From positions 62,001-126,000 of the forward strand of contig NZ_FNVD01000001.1 in NCBI RefSeq assembly GCF_900108275.1: DNA of 64,000 nucleotides. Reading direction: 5' to 3'. Every line of letters begins with the position of its first letter. Position 1 is the stretch's first letter. The DNA is from Jhaorihella thermophila (GTDB lineage: Bacteria > Pseudomonadota > Alphaproteobacteria > Rhodobacterales > Rhodobacteraceae). The notes beneath the pieces are model-generated. The model saw nothing but the letters and a program-made list of their open reading frames with translations, made no database searches and was not told the origin of the DNA. The position numbers and the translations under genes were made by a program. Positions 1 to 7,051 of this stretch are shown here, piece after piece.

Positions 1-66
1 ATGGGCCATCGATCACGGGGGCGCATCGACCCGCCCCGCCAACGCAAGCTGAAAGGCCGCACATGA
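1..66 (+). CDS. C-terminal end of an upstream gene (partial)
   Basis: Reading frame 1 is open from the window edge and ends with TGA at 64-66, overlapping the ATG of the next gene in an ATGA arrangement. Only about 21 basic residues are visible, so the product cannot be named. The overlap indicates translational coupling with the corrinoid methyltransferase. In related genomes a MetF-like reductase or a so-called virulence factor gene often sits here, but nothing in this fragment proves that. Confidence 0.45.
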   Translation: MGHRSRGRIDPPRQRKLKGRT

Positions 67-1127
67 CCCGCACCATCGTTGAAAGCAAGACCAAGACCGC
101 GATCATCGGCTTTGATCAGCCGTTCTGCGTGATCGGCGAGCGGATCAATCCGACGGGCCGCAAGAAACTGGCCGCGGAGCTGGAGGCCGGGGATTTCTCG
201 ACCGTGGAAAAGGACGCGCTGGCCCAGGTCGCGGCCGGGGCGACCGTGCTCGATATCAATGCGGGCGTGGTCTACAACTCCAACCCCAACCCAAACGAGA
301 CCGAGCCGCCGCTCATGCGCAAGATCGTCGAGCTGGTTCAGGGGCTGGTGGACGTGCCGCTGTGCATCGACAGCTCGGTGCCCGGCGCGCTCGAGGCGGG
401 GCTCGAGGCGGCCGAGGGCCGACCGCTTCTGAACTCGGTCACGGGCGAGGAAGAGCGGCTGGAACAGATCCTGCCGCTGGTCAAGAAATACAACGTGCCG
501 GTGGTGGCGATCTCGAACGACGACACCGGGATTTCCGAAGACCCCGACGTCCGGTTCGCGGTGGCCAAAAAGATCGTCGAGCGCGCCGCCGATTACGGCA
601 TCCCCGCCCACGACATCGTGGTGGACCCGCTGGTGATGCCGATCGGTGCGATGGCGACGGCGGGCCAGCAGGTGTTTGCCCTGGTCCGCCGCCTGCGCGA
701 GGAACTGGGCGTCAACACCACCTGCGGGGCGTCCAACATCAGCTTTGGCCTGCCCAACCGCCACGGGATCAACAACGCGTTCCTGCCGATGGCGATGGCC
801 GCCGGCATGACCAGCGCGATCATGAACCCGGTGGCGCTGCCGGTGACGCAGAAAAAGATCGCCGAGAAGAAGGCCGAGGTCGCCGCCGCCGGCATCATCG
901 TGCCCGAGGACATGGACGACGAAACCTTCGTCACGATCTTCGGCATGGGCTCGACCAAGCCGCGCGCGGGCAAGGAAATGCAGGCGATCCGCGCCGCCAA
1001 CCTGCTGATGAACCAGGACCCGCACGGGGCCGAGTGGATCAAGTTCAACAAGCCTCCCGCGGCACCGGGCGCCGAGGCCGCCGGCGGTCGCCGCGGCCGG
1101 GCAGGGTCGCGCCGTCGCCGCGCCTGA
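63..1127 (+). CDS. methyltetrahydrofolate:corrinoid methyltransferase (pterin-binding family)
   Basis: A cytosolic enzyme of the dihydropteroate-synthase-like pterin-binding family, expected to move methyl groups between tetrahydrofolate and a corrinoid protein. The N-terminus carries the ERINPTGR motif (about residue 27), then DINAG (about 64) and CIDSS (about 103), which line the pterin-binding TIM barrel. It is about 350 residues, slightly longer than MtgA/AcsE-type enzymes because of a basic, Gly/Arg-rich tail (last 20 residues). No corrinoid protein is adjacent. An MttB homologue lies 24 kb away and could belong to the same methyl-transfer route, which is inference. The start overlaps the previous stop by 4 nt. 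Confidence 0.85.
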   Translation: MTRTIVESKTKTAIIGFDQPFCVIGERINPTGRKKLAAELEAGDFSTVEKDALAQVAAGATVLDINAGVVYNSNPNPNETEPPLMRKIVELVQGLVDVPLCIDSSVPGALEAGLEAAEGRPLLNSVTGEEERLEQILPLVKKYNVPVVAISNDDTGISEDPDVRFAVAKKIVERAADYGIPAHDIVVDPLVMPIGAMATAGQQVFALVRRLREELGVNTTCGASNISFGLPNRHGINNAFLPMAMAAGMTSAIMNPVALPVTQKKIAEKKAEVAAAGIIVPEDMDDETFVTIFGMGSTKPRAGKEMQAIRAANLLMNQDPHGAEWIKFNKPPAAPGAEAAGGRRGRAGSRRRRA

Positions 1128-1148
1128 TCCGCCCCAGGACAGACCCGG

Positions 1149-1173
1149 AAAAGCCGCCGCAGGGCGGCTTTTT
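1149..1173 (+). terminator. intrinsic terminator of the corrinoid methyltransferase gene
   Basis: A perfect 10-bp stem (AAAAGCCGCC at 1149-1158 with GGCGGCTTTT at 1163-1172), a 4-nt loop and a T run. It starts 22 nt after the stop codon. Confidence 0.9.
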
Positions 1174-1489
1174 CATGCGCCGGCCTCGCGCCCGGCCCCG
1201 CGTCCGGCGACGCGTTCGGCATGAGGGTCGGCGTGGGCAGGGCAGGGATGGGCGCCGCCGAAACGAAAAAAGGCCCGGCGGTTGTCCCAAGCCTCTTACC
1301 AGAAGTGTTGCTGATCATTTGCGCGCAGGTGTGACCAACGAAGCCCTATGTCTGGTTCGAGCCCTCCTTTCCCAAGGTCGCAGCTGGCACAAATGTCTGG
1401 TTTCAGGGCTATGCGAGTTCACTATTGTAATGGTCATTCAATTCGGCAAATTTCGTCTAAAGGCGAACTGAACGGAAAACTTTGAGACT
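1174..1489. other. 316-bp gene-free stretch before the LysE gene
   Basis: No credible ORF or RNA gene. From about 1290 the base composition drops below that of the surrounding DNA, and the drop continues into the LysE gene. It presumably holds the promoter of that gene, but no clear -35/-10 pair could be assigned. A TGGTTCGAGCCC string at about 1353 resembles a tRNA T-arm, but no cloverleaf surrounds it. Confidence 0.5.
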
Positions 1490-2125
1490 ATGGACACGCC
1501 ACTTCTCCTGTTTCTGGGGGTATCCGCGATTGTGATCATGACACCAGGTCAGGACACGGCGCTGTCCCTTCGCAACACGATGGCCGGAGGCAGGTCCGCA
1601 GGAATTGCGACCGCAGCGGGCGTGGCGACAGGGCAGCTCATATGGGCAGTTTCAGCTGCCCTGGGCCTTGTTGCCATTCTTGCGGCAGCGGATACGTTGT
1701 TCGCCGCAATCAAATATGCGGGGGCGGCCTATCTGATTTTCCTGGGCATCCAGTCCTTGAAGGCGGCTTTGAGGGGCACCGTTCAAAAAGCCGGCCGTGA
1801 CGATCTGGGCGCAATAGATTGCCTGTCGACGACCAAAGCCTTTACCCAAGGCATCGTGAGCAATCTGGGCAATCCCAAGATGGCCATTTTCTTTGCAAGC
1901 CTGCTGCCGCAGTTTGTTCCCCAAGAGGCACCCGCCTTCGCGGCAATGATGGGTCTTGGTGTAGTATTTTGCGCCATGACCCTGCTCTGGCTGAGTTTCT
2001 ACGCCTTTTGCGTGACTTGGGCCGGACAGTTTCTGCAAAGACCCAAAGTGAGACGATACGTCGACGGAATTACGGGAATGGCTTTAATCGGACTCGGGCT
2101 TCGAGTTTCCCTTTTGGATAAGTAG
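1490..2125 (+). CDS. LysE/RhtB family amino acid exporter
   Basis: A 211-residue inner-membrane protein with the family's N-terminal signature (TPGQDTALSLRN at about 18-29) and about six hydrophobic segments. Members export amino acids or derivatives such as homoserine, threonine and lysine; the substrate here is unknown. The gene stands alone, with terminators upstream and downstream. Its GC content is about 55-58% in sampled lines against 65-70% for its neighbours, and its codon use is more A/T-tolerant, so acquisition by transfer is possible. No regulator is attached. Confidence 0.85.
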   Translation: MDTPLLLFLGVSAIVIMTPGQDTALSLRNTMAGGRSAGIATAAGVATGQLIWAVSAALGLVAILAAADTLFAAIKYAGAAYLIFLGIQSLKAALRGTVQKAGRDDLGAIDCLSTTKAFTQGIVSNLGNPKMAIFFASLLPQFVPQEAPAFAAMMGLGVVFCAMTLLWLSFYAFCVTWAGQFLQRPKVRRYVDGITGMALIGLGLRVSLLDK

Positions 2126-2252
2126 GCGTATTGGTTTTGTAGAAAAAATCCCGCTCTATCTACGGCTTTTGCTTCTATTGTTCTAACCGCAGACGTTGGC
2201 ACGGTGGCACCGAAATGCTACTTGATCCTGCACAACCGCCGTTCCGAATTGC

Positions 2253-2285
2253 AACACCCTCGCAGAAATCTGCGAGGGTGTTTTT
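2253..2285 (+). terminator. strong intrinsic terminator downstream of the LysE gene
   Basis: A perfect 12-bp stem (AACACCCTCGCA at 2253-2264 with TGCGAGGGTGTT at 2271-2282), a 6-nt loop and a T tract on the plus strand. It lies 128 nt after the LysE stop codon. The DNA between holds no ORF; a short transcript ending here (a small RNA) cannot be excluded. Confidence 0.88.
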
Positions 2286-2391
2286 CTGAAAGAGCCTGTC
2301 GCACCGTGCGCTACATTCAACCTGACAACACTTCTGGTAACAGGCTTGCGGTTGCCCGCCGGGCCCTTGCGTTTGCGGGATACGTTCTGGA

Positions 2392-3723
2392 TCACTCGTC
2401 GTCCAGCTCTTCGACCGCCTTCTGAAGGTCGTCCTTGCCGACTTCCTTTTCGGTCACGGTCGCCAGCTCGAAGACATAGTCCACCACCTTGTCCTCGAAG
2501 ATCGGCGCGCGCAGCTGCTGCTGCACCTGCGGGTTCTGCTGGACGAATTCGAAGAAGGCGCGTTCCTGGCCCGGATACTGGCGGGCCTGGTTCATGATCG
2601 CCTGGGTCATCTCGGCATCGGTGACCTCGATTTCGGCCTTCTGGCCCAGTTCCGCCAGCAGCAGGCCCAGACGCACGCGGCGCTCGGCCAGTTTGGTATG
2701 CTCTTCGGTGGGCTCGATCTCGCCGTGGTCGTGGCCCTGCTCCTCGGGGTGTTCGTCATGCCACAGCTGATGCGCGATCTGCTTGGCCTCGGCCTCGACC
2801 AGGCTCGGCGGCAGTTCGAAGCTCACTGTCTCGTCCAGCTTGTCCAGAAGCTGGCGCTTGAGCACCGCGCGCGCGGCCTGCGCATATTCGGCCTCGAGCC
2901 GTTCCCTGATCTGCTCCTTCAGCTGGGCCAGATCCTCGGCGCCGAACTTCTTGGCCAGTTCGTCGTCGATCTCGGCGGCAACGGGTTCCTTCACGTCCTT
3001 GACGGTGCAGGAGAAAACGACCTCCTTGCCGGCCAGGTGCTCGGCGCCGTAATCCTCGGGAAAGGTGACGGTCACGTCCTTCTCGTCGCCGGCCTTCACG
3101 CCGATCAGCTGGTCCTCGAAACCGGGGATGAAGCTGTTGGAGCCCAGCACCAGCGGGTAATCCTCGGCCGAGCCGCCTTCGAACGGTTCACCGTCCAGTT
3201 TGCCGACGAAGTCGATCACCACCTGGTCGCCTTCCTTGGCCTTCGACCCCTTGCGGCGCGACTTGAACTCCTGCGCGGTTTCGGCCAGCGACTTCAGCGC
3301 CTCTTCCACGGCGGCGTCATCGGCCTTGACCACCAGCTTTTCCAGCTCGATCGCCTTCAGGTCCACCTCGGGGATCTCGGGAAGCCTTTCGTAGGACATG
3401 GCGACATGCACGTCGTCGCCCTCTTTCCAGTCCTCGTTGGTCATCCGGACCTCGGGCTGCATCGCCGGGCGGTCGCCGCTTTCCTCGAAATGCTTCGACA
3501 TGGCCGCGTCGATGGTTTCCTGCATCGCCTCGCCCAGCAGACGCTTGCCGAACTGTTTCTTCAGCAGCGGCAGGGGCACCTTGCCCTTGCGAAAGCCCTT
3601 CATCTCGATCTCGGGCTGCGCTTCCTTGAGCTTTTCCAGAACCTTGTCGTCCAGCTCCTGCGCCGTGACGATCAGCTCATACGCGCGTTTCAGACCTTCG
3701 TTCAGAGTCTCGGTGACCTGCAT
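2392..3723 (-). CDS. tig: trigger factor, ribosome-associated chaperone
   Basis: A 443-residue cytosolic chaperone and peptidyl-prolyl isomerase that binds the ribosome exit tunnel. The N-terminal domain carries the ribosome-docking signature GFRKGKVP (about residue 44). It is followed by an FKBP-type PPIase domain (about 155-245) and the long helical C-terminal domain. The start at 3723 ([10 protein letters not shown]) fits the family N-terminus and has a GGGGA purine stretch upstream; an 11-residue upstream extension is possible but lacks support. The end is acidic (EELDDE), as is usual. It is transcribed divergently from the GtrA gene. Confidence 0.97.
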   Translation of the reverse strand: MQVTETLNEGLKRAYELIVTAQELDDKVLEKLKEAQPEIEMKGFRKGKVPLPLLKKQFGKRLLGEAMQETIDAAMSKHFEESGDRPAMQPEVRMTNEDWKEGDDVHVAMSYERLPEIPEVDLKAIELEKLVVKADDAAVEEALKSLAETAQEFKSRRKGSKAKEGDQVVIDFVGKLDGEPFEGGSAEDYPLVLGSNSFIPGFEDQLIGVKAGDEKDVTVTFPEDYGAEHLAGKEVVFSCTVKDVKEPVAAEIDDELAKKFGAEDLAQLKEQIRERLEAEYAQAARAVLKRQLLDKLDETVSFELPPSLVEAEAKQIAHQLWHDEHPEEQGHDHGEIEPTEEHTKLAERRVRLGLLLAELGQKAEIEVTDAEMTQAIMNQARQYPGQERAFFEFVQQNPQVQQQLRAPIFEDKVVDYVFELATVTEKEVGKDDLQKAVEELDDE

Positions 3724-3956
3724 CTCGTTTCCCCATGATTTCAGGGGGCGCCGCAACGCGCGCCCAATCGAATTTGCCGCCTTCTATTGGCCCCGGCGGG
3801 CCGGTGCAAGAGGTATTGCGTCCCTTTCCGCGCTTGCGGGGCGATCTTCTCCGCGCGCTTGCCCAGCGTGCGCTCCCGGCGCGGCGGTTTTGCCCCTTGT
3901 CTCGCCGCGCGAGGTCTGGTGGAGTGCTTTGGGTGCAGAGCAAGGGTAATGCAGAC

Positions 3957-4412
3957 ATGGCCGGTTCACCCCATGCGCCATCCGGCGCCGTCCGGGCCGC
4001 CCGGCTGAGCCCCGGGGCGCTGGTGCTGCGCTATGCGCTGTTCGCGGTGATCGCGACGGCGGTGAATCTGGGCGCGCAGCGAGCGGTCTTTGCCATGATG
4101 ACGGGCGACTTTCGGCTTCCAGCCGCGCTGGGCATCGGCACCGCGGCCGGGCTGGTGACGAAATACCTGCTGGACAAGAAATGGATCTTCTTCGATCGCG
4201 CCCGTCCGGTCGTGGACGAGGGCCGGACCTTCACGCTTTATACGCTGACCGGCGTTGGCACCACGGCGATCTTCTGGGGCAGCGAGAGCCTGTTCTGGTG
4301 GGCCGGAGGAACCCGGACGGCACGCGAGTTCGGCGCCGTTCTGGGGCTGACGGTCGGTTACGTGCTCAAGTATCGGCTCGACCGGCGGTTCGTGTTCACC
4401 GGCGCGACCTGA
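3957..4412 (+). CDS. GtrA-like family membrane protein
   Basis: A 151-residue protein with four predicted transmembrane segments and the GtrA-family hallmark of a lysine-rich loop (TKYLLDKKWIF) repeated near the end as LKYRLDRRFVF. Family members are linked to transport or flipping of lipid-linked sugars for surface polysaccharides. I chose the start at 3957 because an AAGGG purine stretch precedes it and the family homology begins soon after. The frame is open upstream, but that extension is Pro/Arg-rich and unlikely to be translated. No partner glycosyltransferase is adjacent. Confidence 0.85.
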   Translation: MAGSPHAPSGAVRAARLSPGALVLRYALFAVIATAVNLGAQRAVFAMMTGDFRLPAALGIGTAAGLVTKYLLDKKWIFFDRARPVVDEGRTFTLYTLTGVGTTAIFWGSESLFWWAGGTRTAREFGAVLGLTVGYVLKYRLDRRFVFTGAT

Positions 4413-4457
4413 CCGCTTCTCCTGTTTCGGCTGGCCGCGTGGCGGGCACTTGCCGTT

Positions 4458-5276
4458 TTAGCGGGGTTGCCAGCGCCGGTCGGGCAGGCGCAGGTTGGCG
4501 ACCTGTTCGGCGATCGGCTCCACTGACAGGGGGTGTGTGGTCCCGTCATGTTCGTGCGGGTCGGTCAGCGGTTGCCATTCCCGGTCGCGATACACTTCGA
4601 GCCCGGCAAAGCGCGCCTTGTAGCCCATCTTGGGGCTGCCCGGCACCCAGTAACCCAGATAGACATAGGGCAGTCCGGCTTCCTGCGCGATGCGGACGTG
4701 ATCGAGGATCATGAAGGTGCCGAGGCTGTTCTGAGGCCGGTCGGGGTCATAAAAGGAATAGACCATGCTGACCCCGTCCGACAGGATATCCGTCAGGCTG
4801 ACCGCCGTCAGATTGCCCCGCGGGTCGGAATATTCGATCACGCGGCTGCGGATCGGGGTTTCCTCGATCATGGCGGCGAATTCGAACATGTCCATGTCCG
4901 CCATGCCGCCGTCGCCGTGGCGGGCGTCGAGATAGCGGCGGAACAGGTCGTATTGTTCCTCGGTCGCCCAAGGGGACGACGCCCGTCGCGACAGATCCCG
5001 GTTGCGCCTGAGCACGCGCCGTTGCGTTCTGGTGGGGCGAAACCGGCTGACGTCGATCCGGGCCGACAGACACGCCGCGCAATCGGCGCAGGACGGGCGG
5101 TAAAGCACGTTCTGCGACCGGCGGAACCCTTGCAGCGACAGGCTGTCGTTCAGCTGCTCGGCGTCCTCGCCCTGAAGCGAGGTGAACAGCTTTCGCTCCA
5201 TCCTGCCGTCCAGATACGGGCAGGGCTGAGGGGCCGTCACATAAAATTGTGGCGCTATGGGCAGCGTGTGGCGCAT
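4458..5276 (-). CDS. bpt: aspartate/glutamate leucyltransferase (arginyltransferase family)
   Basis: A 272-residue cytosolic aminoacyl-tRNA-protein transferase that tags proteins with N-terminal acidic residues for N-end-rule degradation. The N-terminal motif [14 protein letters not shown] and the cysteine cluster [11 protein letters not shown] (about 75-90) mark the N-terminal ATE domain. The C-terminal half ([20 protein letters not shown]) is the acyl-transfer domain. The start at 5276 ([13 protein letters not shown]) matches the family. ClpS/ClpA are not in the window. The RDD gene lies 93 nt further on, on the same strand. Confidence 0.93.
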   Translation of the reverse strand: MRHTLPIAPQFYVTAPQPCPYLDGRMERKLFTSLQGEDAEQLNDSLSLQGFRRSQNVLYRPSCADCAACLSARIDVSRFRPTRTQRRVLRRNRDLSRRASSPWATEEQYDLFRRYLDARHGDGGMADMDMFEFAAMIEETPIRSRVIEYSDPRGNLTAVSLTDILSDGVSMVYSFYDPDRPQNSLGTFMILDHVRIAQEAGLPYVYLGYWVPGSPKMGYKARFAGLEVYRDREWQPLTDPHEHDGTTHPLSVEPIAEQVANLRLPDRRWQPR

Positions 5277-5369
5277 GGGGCAATCCGGGTATCTCAAGTC
5301 GAGGATAGCAACCGGGTTCCCATGCGCCAAGGAAGAAATTCGCCCCCTGTCAGGCGCTTGGCCCTTGCA

Positions 5370-5801
5370 TCAGGCCCGCCGGTTGATCATCGCCGTGCCG
5401 AGGAATGCGTCGGTCAGGCCCTGTTTGCGCGGGCTGGTCAGCATCATCACGATCGAGATCACCTGCAGAATGGGAAGGATGATGCTGACCGTGTAACCGG
5501 CGGTGTGGGCAAGGGCCGTCCCCATGTCCAGCCGCTCGCCCCAGGCGTTGCGCAGCTCGATCCCGGCAAAGCGCATCCCCCAGGTGGCCGAGCCATTGGT
5601 AATGGTTACCACCCGGTAGGCAAAGCCGATCACGGTGTAGAGAAACACCCAGAAGAACGCACCGACAAAGGCCGTCAGCACCACCGCCAGCAGCGAAAGG
5701 GCCAGGATCACGATCGTGTCGATCACCCAGGCGACCAGACGCTTGGTCGGGACATAGGCATAGAATTCCGGCTGGCGGTAGGGATCGGGAAGCAGGGACA
5801 T
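5370..5801 (-). CDS. RDD family membrane protein
   Basis: A 143-residue inner-membrane protein. After a short cytosolic N-terminus come KRLVAWVIDTIVI (the RDD-type first helix with its Arg and Asp), a second hydrophobic segment, the conserved TWGMRFAGI stretch, and a third membrane segment with polar flanks. The function of the family is poorly defined; some members are linked to ion transport. It is on the same strand as bpt and the DUF2852 gene. Confidence 0.85.
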   Translation of the reverse strand: MSLLPDPYRQPEFYAYVPTKRLVAWVIDTIVILALSLLAVVLTAFVGAFFWVFLYTVIGFAYRVVTITNGSATWGMRFAGIELRNAWGERLDMGTALAHTAGYTVSIILPILQVISIVMMLTSPRKQGLTDAFLGTAMINRRA

Positions 5802-5837
5802 CGCGGGCTCTGTCGTTTCGGTTGGCTGGAAAAGGTC

Positions 5838-5869
5838 AAAAGGCCGGGGGCAGAAGCGCCGCCCCGACC
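5838..5869 (-). terminator. possible intrinsic terminator of the DUF2852 gene
   Basis: On the minus strand a GC-rich stem (GGGGC pairing with GCCCC, extended by GGCC pairs) is followed by TTTTG, 40 nt downstream of the DUF2852 stop. The stem is imperfect and the U tract short. Confidence 0.4.
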
Positions 5870-5909
5870 CTTGGGGACGGAGCGGGGACGTTGTACTCGG
5901 CGTCGGGGA

Positions 5910-6365
5910 TCAGGCGCCGTCGCGATCGCCTTCGGCCGGTTCGGTGTCCGCCCGGCGGGCGCGTTCCTCCATGAACTGATCGAACTCGGCTTTGTCCTTG
6001 GCCTCGCGCAGCCGTTCGAGGAAGGCCTCGAAGTCCTGCTGTTCCTGTTCCAGACGGCGCAGCGTGTCGGCCTTGTAGGCGTCAAAGGCGCTGTTTCCGG
6101 TCGGGGTCATGGCGGACAGCCCGTGGCTGTGCCACTGGCGGCGGCTGCGGCGGCAGGATTTCGAAAACATGCGATTGCTCCAGATCATGTAGAAGAGAAC
6201 GGCCAGACCGGCCGGCCAGAAAAACACGAAGCCGAGGACCATCAGGGCGATCCACGCCCCCTTGCCCCTGGCGTCCAGCCAGGCCTCGGCGCGGCGGAAC
6301 CAGCCCGCTGCGGTCGGAACTGGGCCGGCGGTCTCGGTCAGGGTCGGGCTTGTCGGCGCGGTCAT
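5910..6365 (-). CDS. DUF2852 domain protein
   Basis: A 151-residue protein of unknown function. After about 35 residues comes a hydrophobic stretch (about 37-62, rich in Trp/Phe) that forms one or two membrane segments. A charged helical C-terminal half follows (about 90-140, many Glu, Arg and Leu) that looks coiled-coil, and then an acidic tail. The start at 6365 (MTAPTSP) has a GAGAC-type purine stretch upstream. Two palindromic boxes sharing the half-site AATGT(A/G)AA lie in the 108 bp between this start and the next gene, so the gene is probably under a dedicated repressor or activator. The family name is assigned from the sequence pattern. Confidence 0.7.
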   Translation of the reverse strand: MTAPTSPTLTETAGPVPTAAGWFRRAEAWLDARGKGAWIALMVLGFVFFWPAGLAVLFYMIWSNRMFSKSCRRSRRQWHSHGLSAMTPTGNSAFDAYKADTLRRLEQEQQDFEAFLERLREAKDKAEFDQFMEERARRADTEPAEGDRDGA

Positions 6366-6386
6366 GGTCTGTCTCCTTTCGGGTCT

Positions 6387-6407
6387 AATGTAAACGCCTT
6401 TCACATT
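6387..6407. promoter_or_regulatory. palindromic operator 1 upstream of the DUF2852 gene
   Basis: A 21-bp dyad centred at 6397. The left half reads AATGTAAACG; the right half, read on the other strand, is AATGTGAAAG. It lies 22-42 bp upstream of the DUF2852 start codon and shares its half-site with the dyad 59 bp away. Confidence 0.6.
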
Positions 6408-6443
6408 CGAACAGATCGGGGCGCCGGGGCGCGGTTTCAAGGT

Positions 6444-6468
6444 CGAATGTAAAAGATTTTTACATTCG
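6444..6468. promoter_or_regulatory. palindromic operator 2 upstream of the DUF2852 gene
   Basis: A 25-bp dyad centred at 6456 with 11 of 12 positions paired; each half begins CGAATGTAAAA. It ends 5 bp before the stop codon of the neighbouring YbaK-type gene. The binding protein is not known. Confidence 0.65.
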
Positions 6469-6473
6469 GCGGA

Positions 6474-6941
6474 TCACGACGTGAAATCAGCAACTTGTGC
6501 GTTGGCGATTCGGGCAAGGGTTGCGGCGGAGACGGGAAAGACGTGGTTGGGCGTGCCGGCGGCGGCCCAGATTTCGTCGAATTCGGTCAGGCGGGGGTCC
6601 AGAAAGGCGCGGATCGGGTTGAGGTGCCCGATCGGCGCCACGCCGCCGATTGCGAAGCCCGTCTGCCTGCGAACCAATGCGGCGTCCGCCTTGCCCAGCG
6701 GTTCGCCCGCCAGGGCGGCGGCCTTGTCCGCATCCACCCGGTTGCCGCCGGCGGTCAGGAACAGGATCGCCTCGCCCGAGCGTTCGCCGCGAAAGATGAT
6801 CGACTTGGCGATCTGGTCCACCGCGCAGCCCACGGCCCGGGCGGCATCCGCCGCGGTGCGGGCAAGCTCGGTGCGGCGCACGCGCGGTTCGATCCCGGCG
6901 GCGCGCAGGGCCTTCTCGACCCGTTTCAGGCTCTTGCTCAT
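6474..6941 (-). CDS. YbaK/ProX-type aminoacyl-tRNA editing protein
   Basis: A 155-residue cytosolic protein of the YbaK/EbsC fold that hydrolyses mischarged tRNA, typically Cys- or Ala-tRNA(Pro). Visible hallmarks are the conserved lysine in QIAKSIIFRG (Lys46), the central TAGGNRVD strand, and the GGVAPIGH loop (about 99-106). The start at 6941 (MSKSLKRVEKAL) gives the usual length. It is divergent from glnE across about 110 bp. Which subgroup it belongs to (YbaK, ProX or YeaK-like) cannot be fixed by eye. Confidence 0.85.
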   Translation of the reverse strand: MSKSLKRVEKALRAAGIEPRVRRTELARTAADAARAVGCAVDQIAKSIIFRGERSGEAILFLTAGGNRVDADKAAALAGEPLGKADAALVRRQTGFAIGGVAPIGHLNPIRAFLDPRLTEFDEIWAAAGTPNHVFPVSAATLARIANAQVADFTS

Positions 6942-7051
6942 CAGTCGGGTTCCTTCCGTCAGCCGCGCCAGTTTCCCCGTTTGCCGGGAATTGGCAAGAT
7001 GCGCACCCGCCGCCGATTGACCTCGCCGGACGGTCGCAGCATTGTCGCGCC

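Noticed and set aside
1270-1420. Possible tRNA, because of a TGGTTCGAGCCC string
   Set aside because: No acceptor stem, anticodon arm or CCA end could be folded around it. No tRNA was found anywhere in the window.
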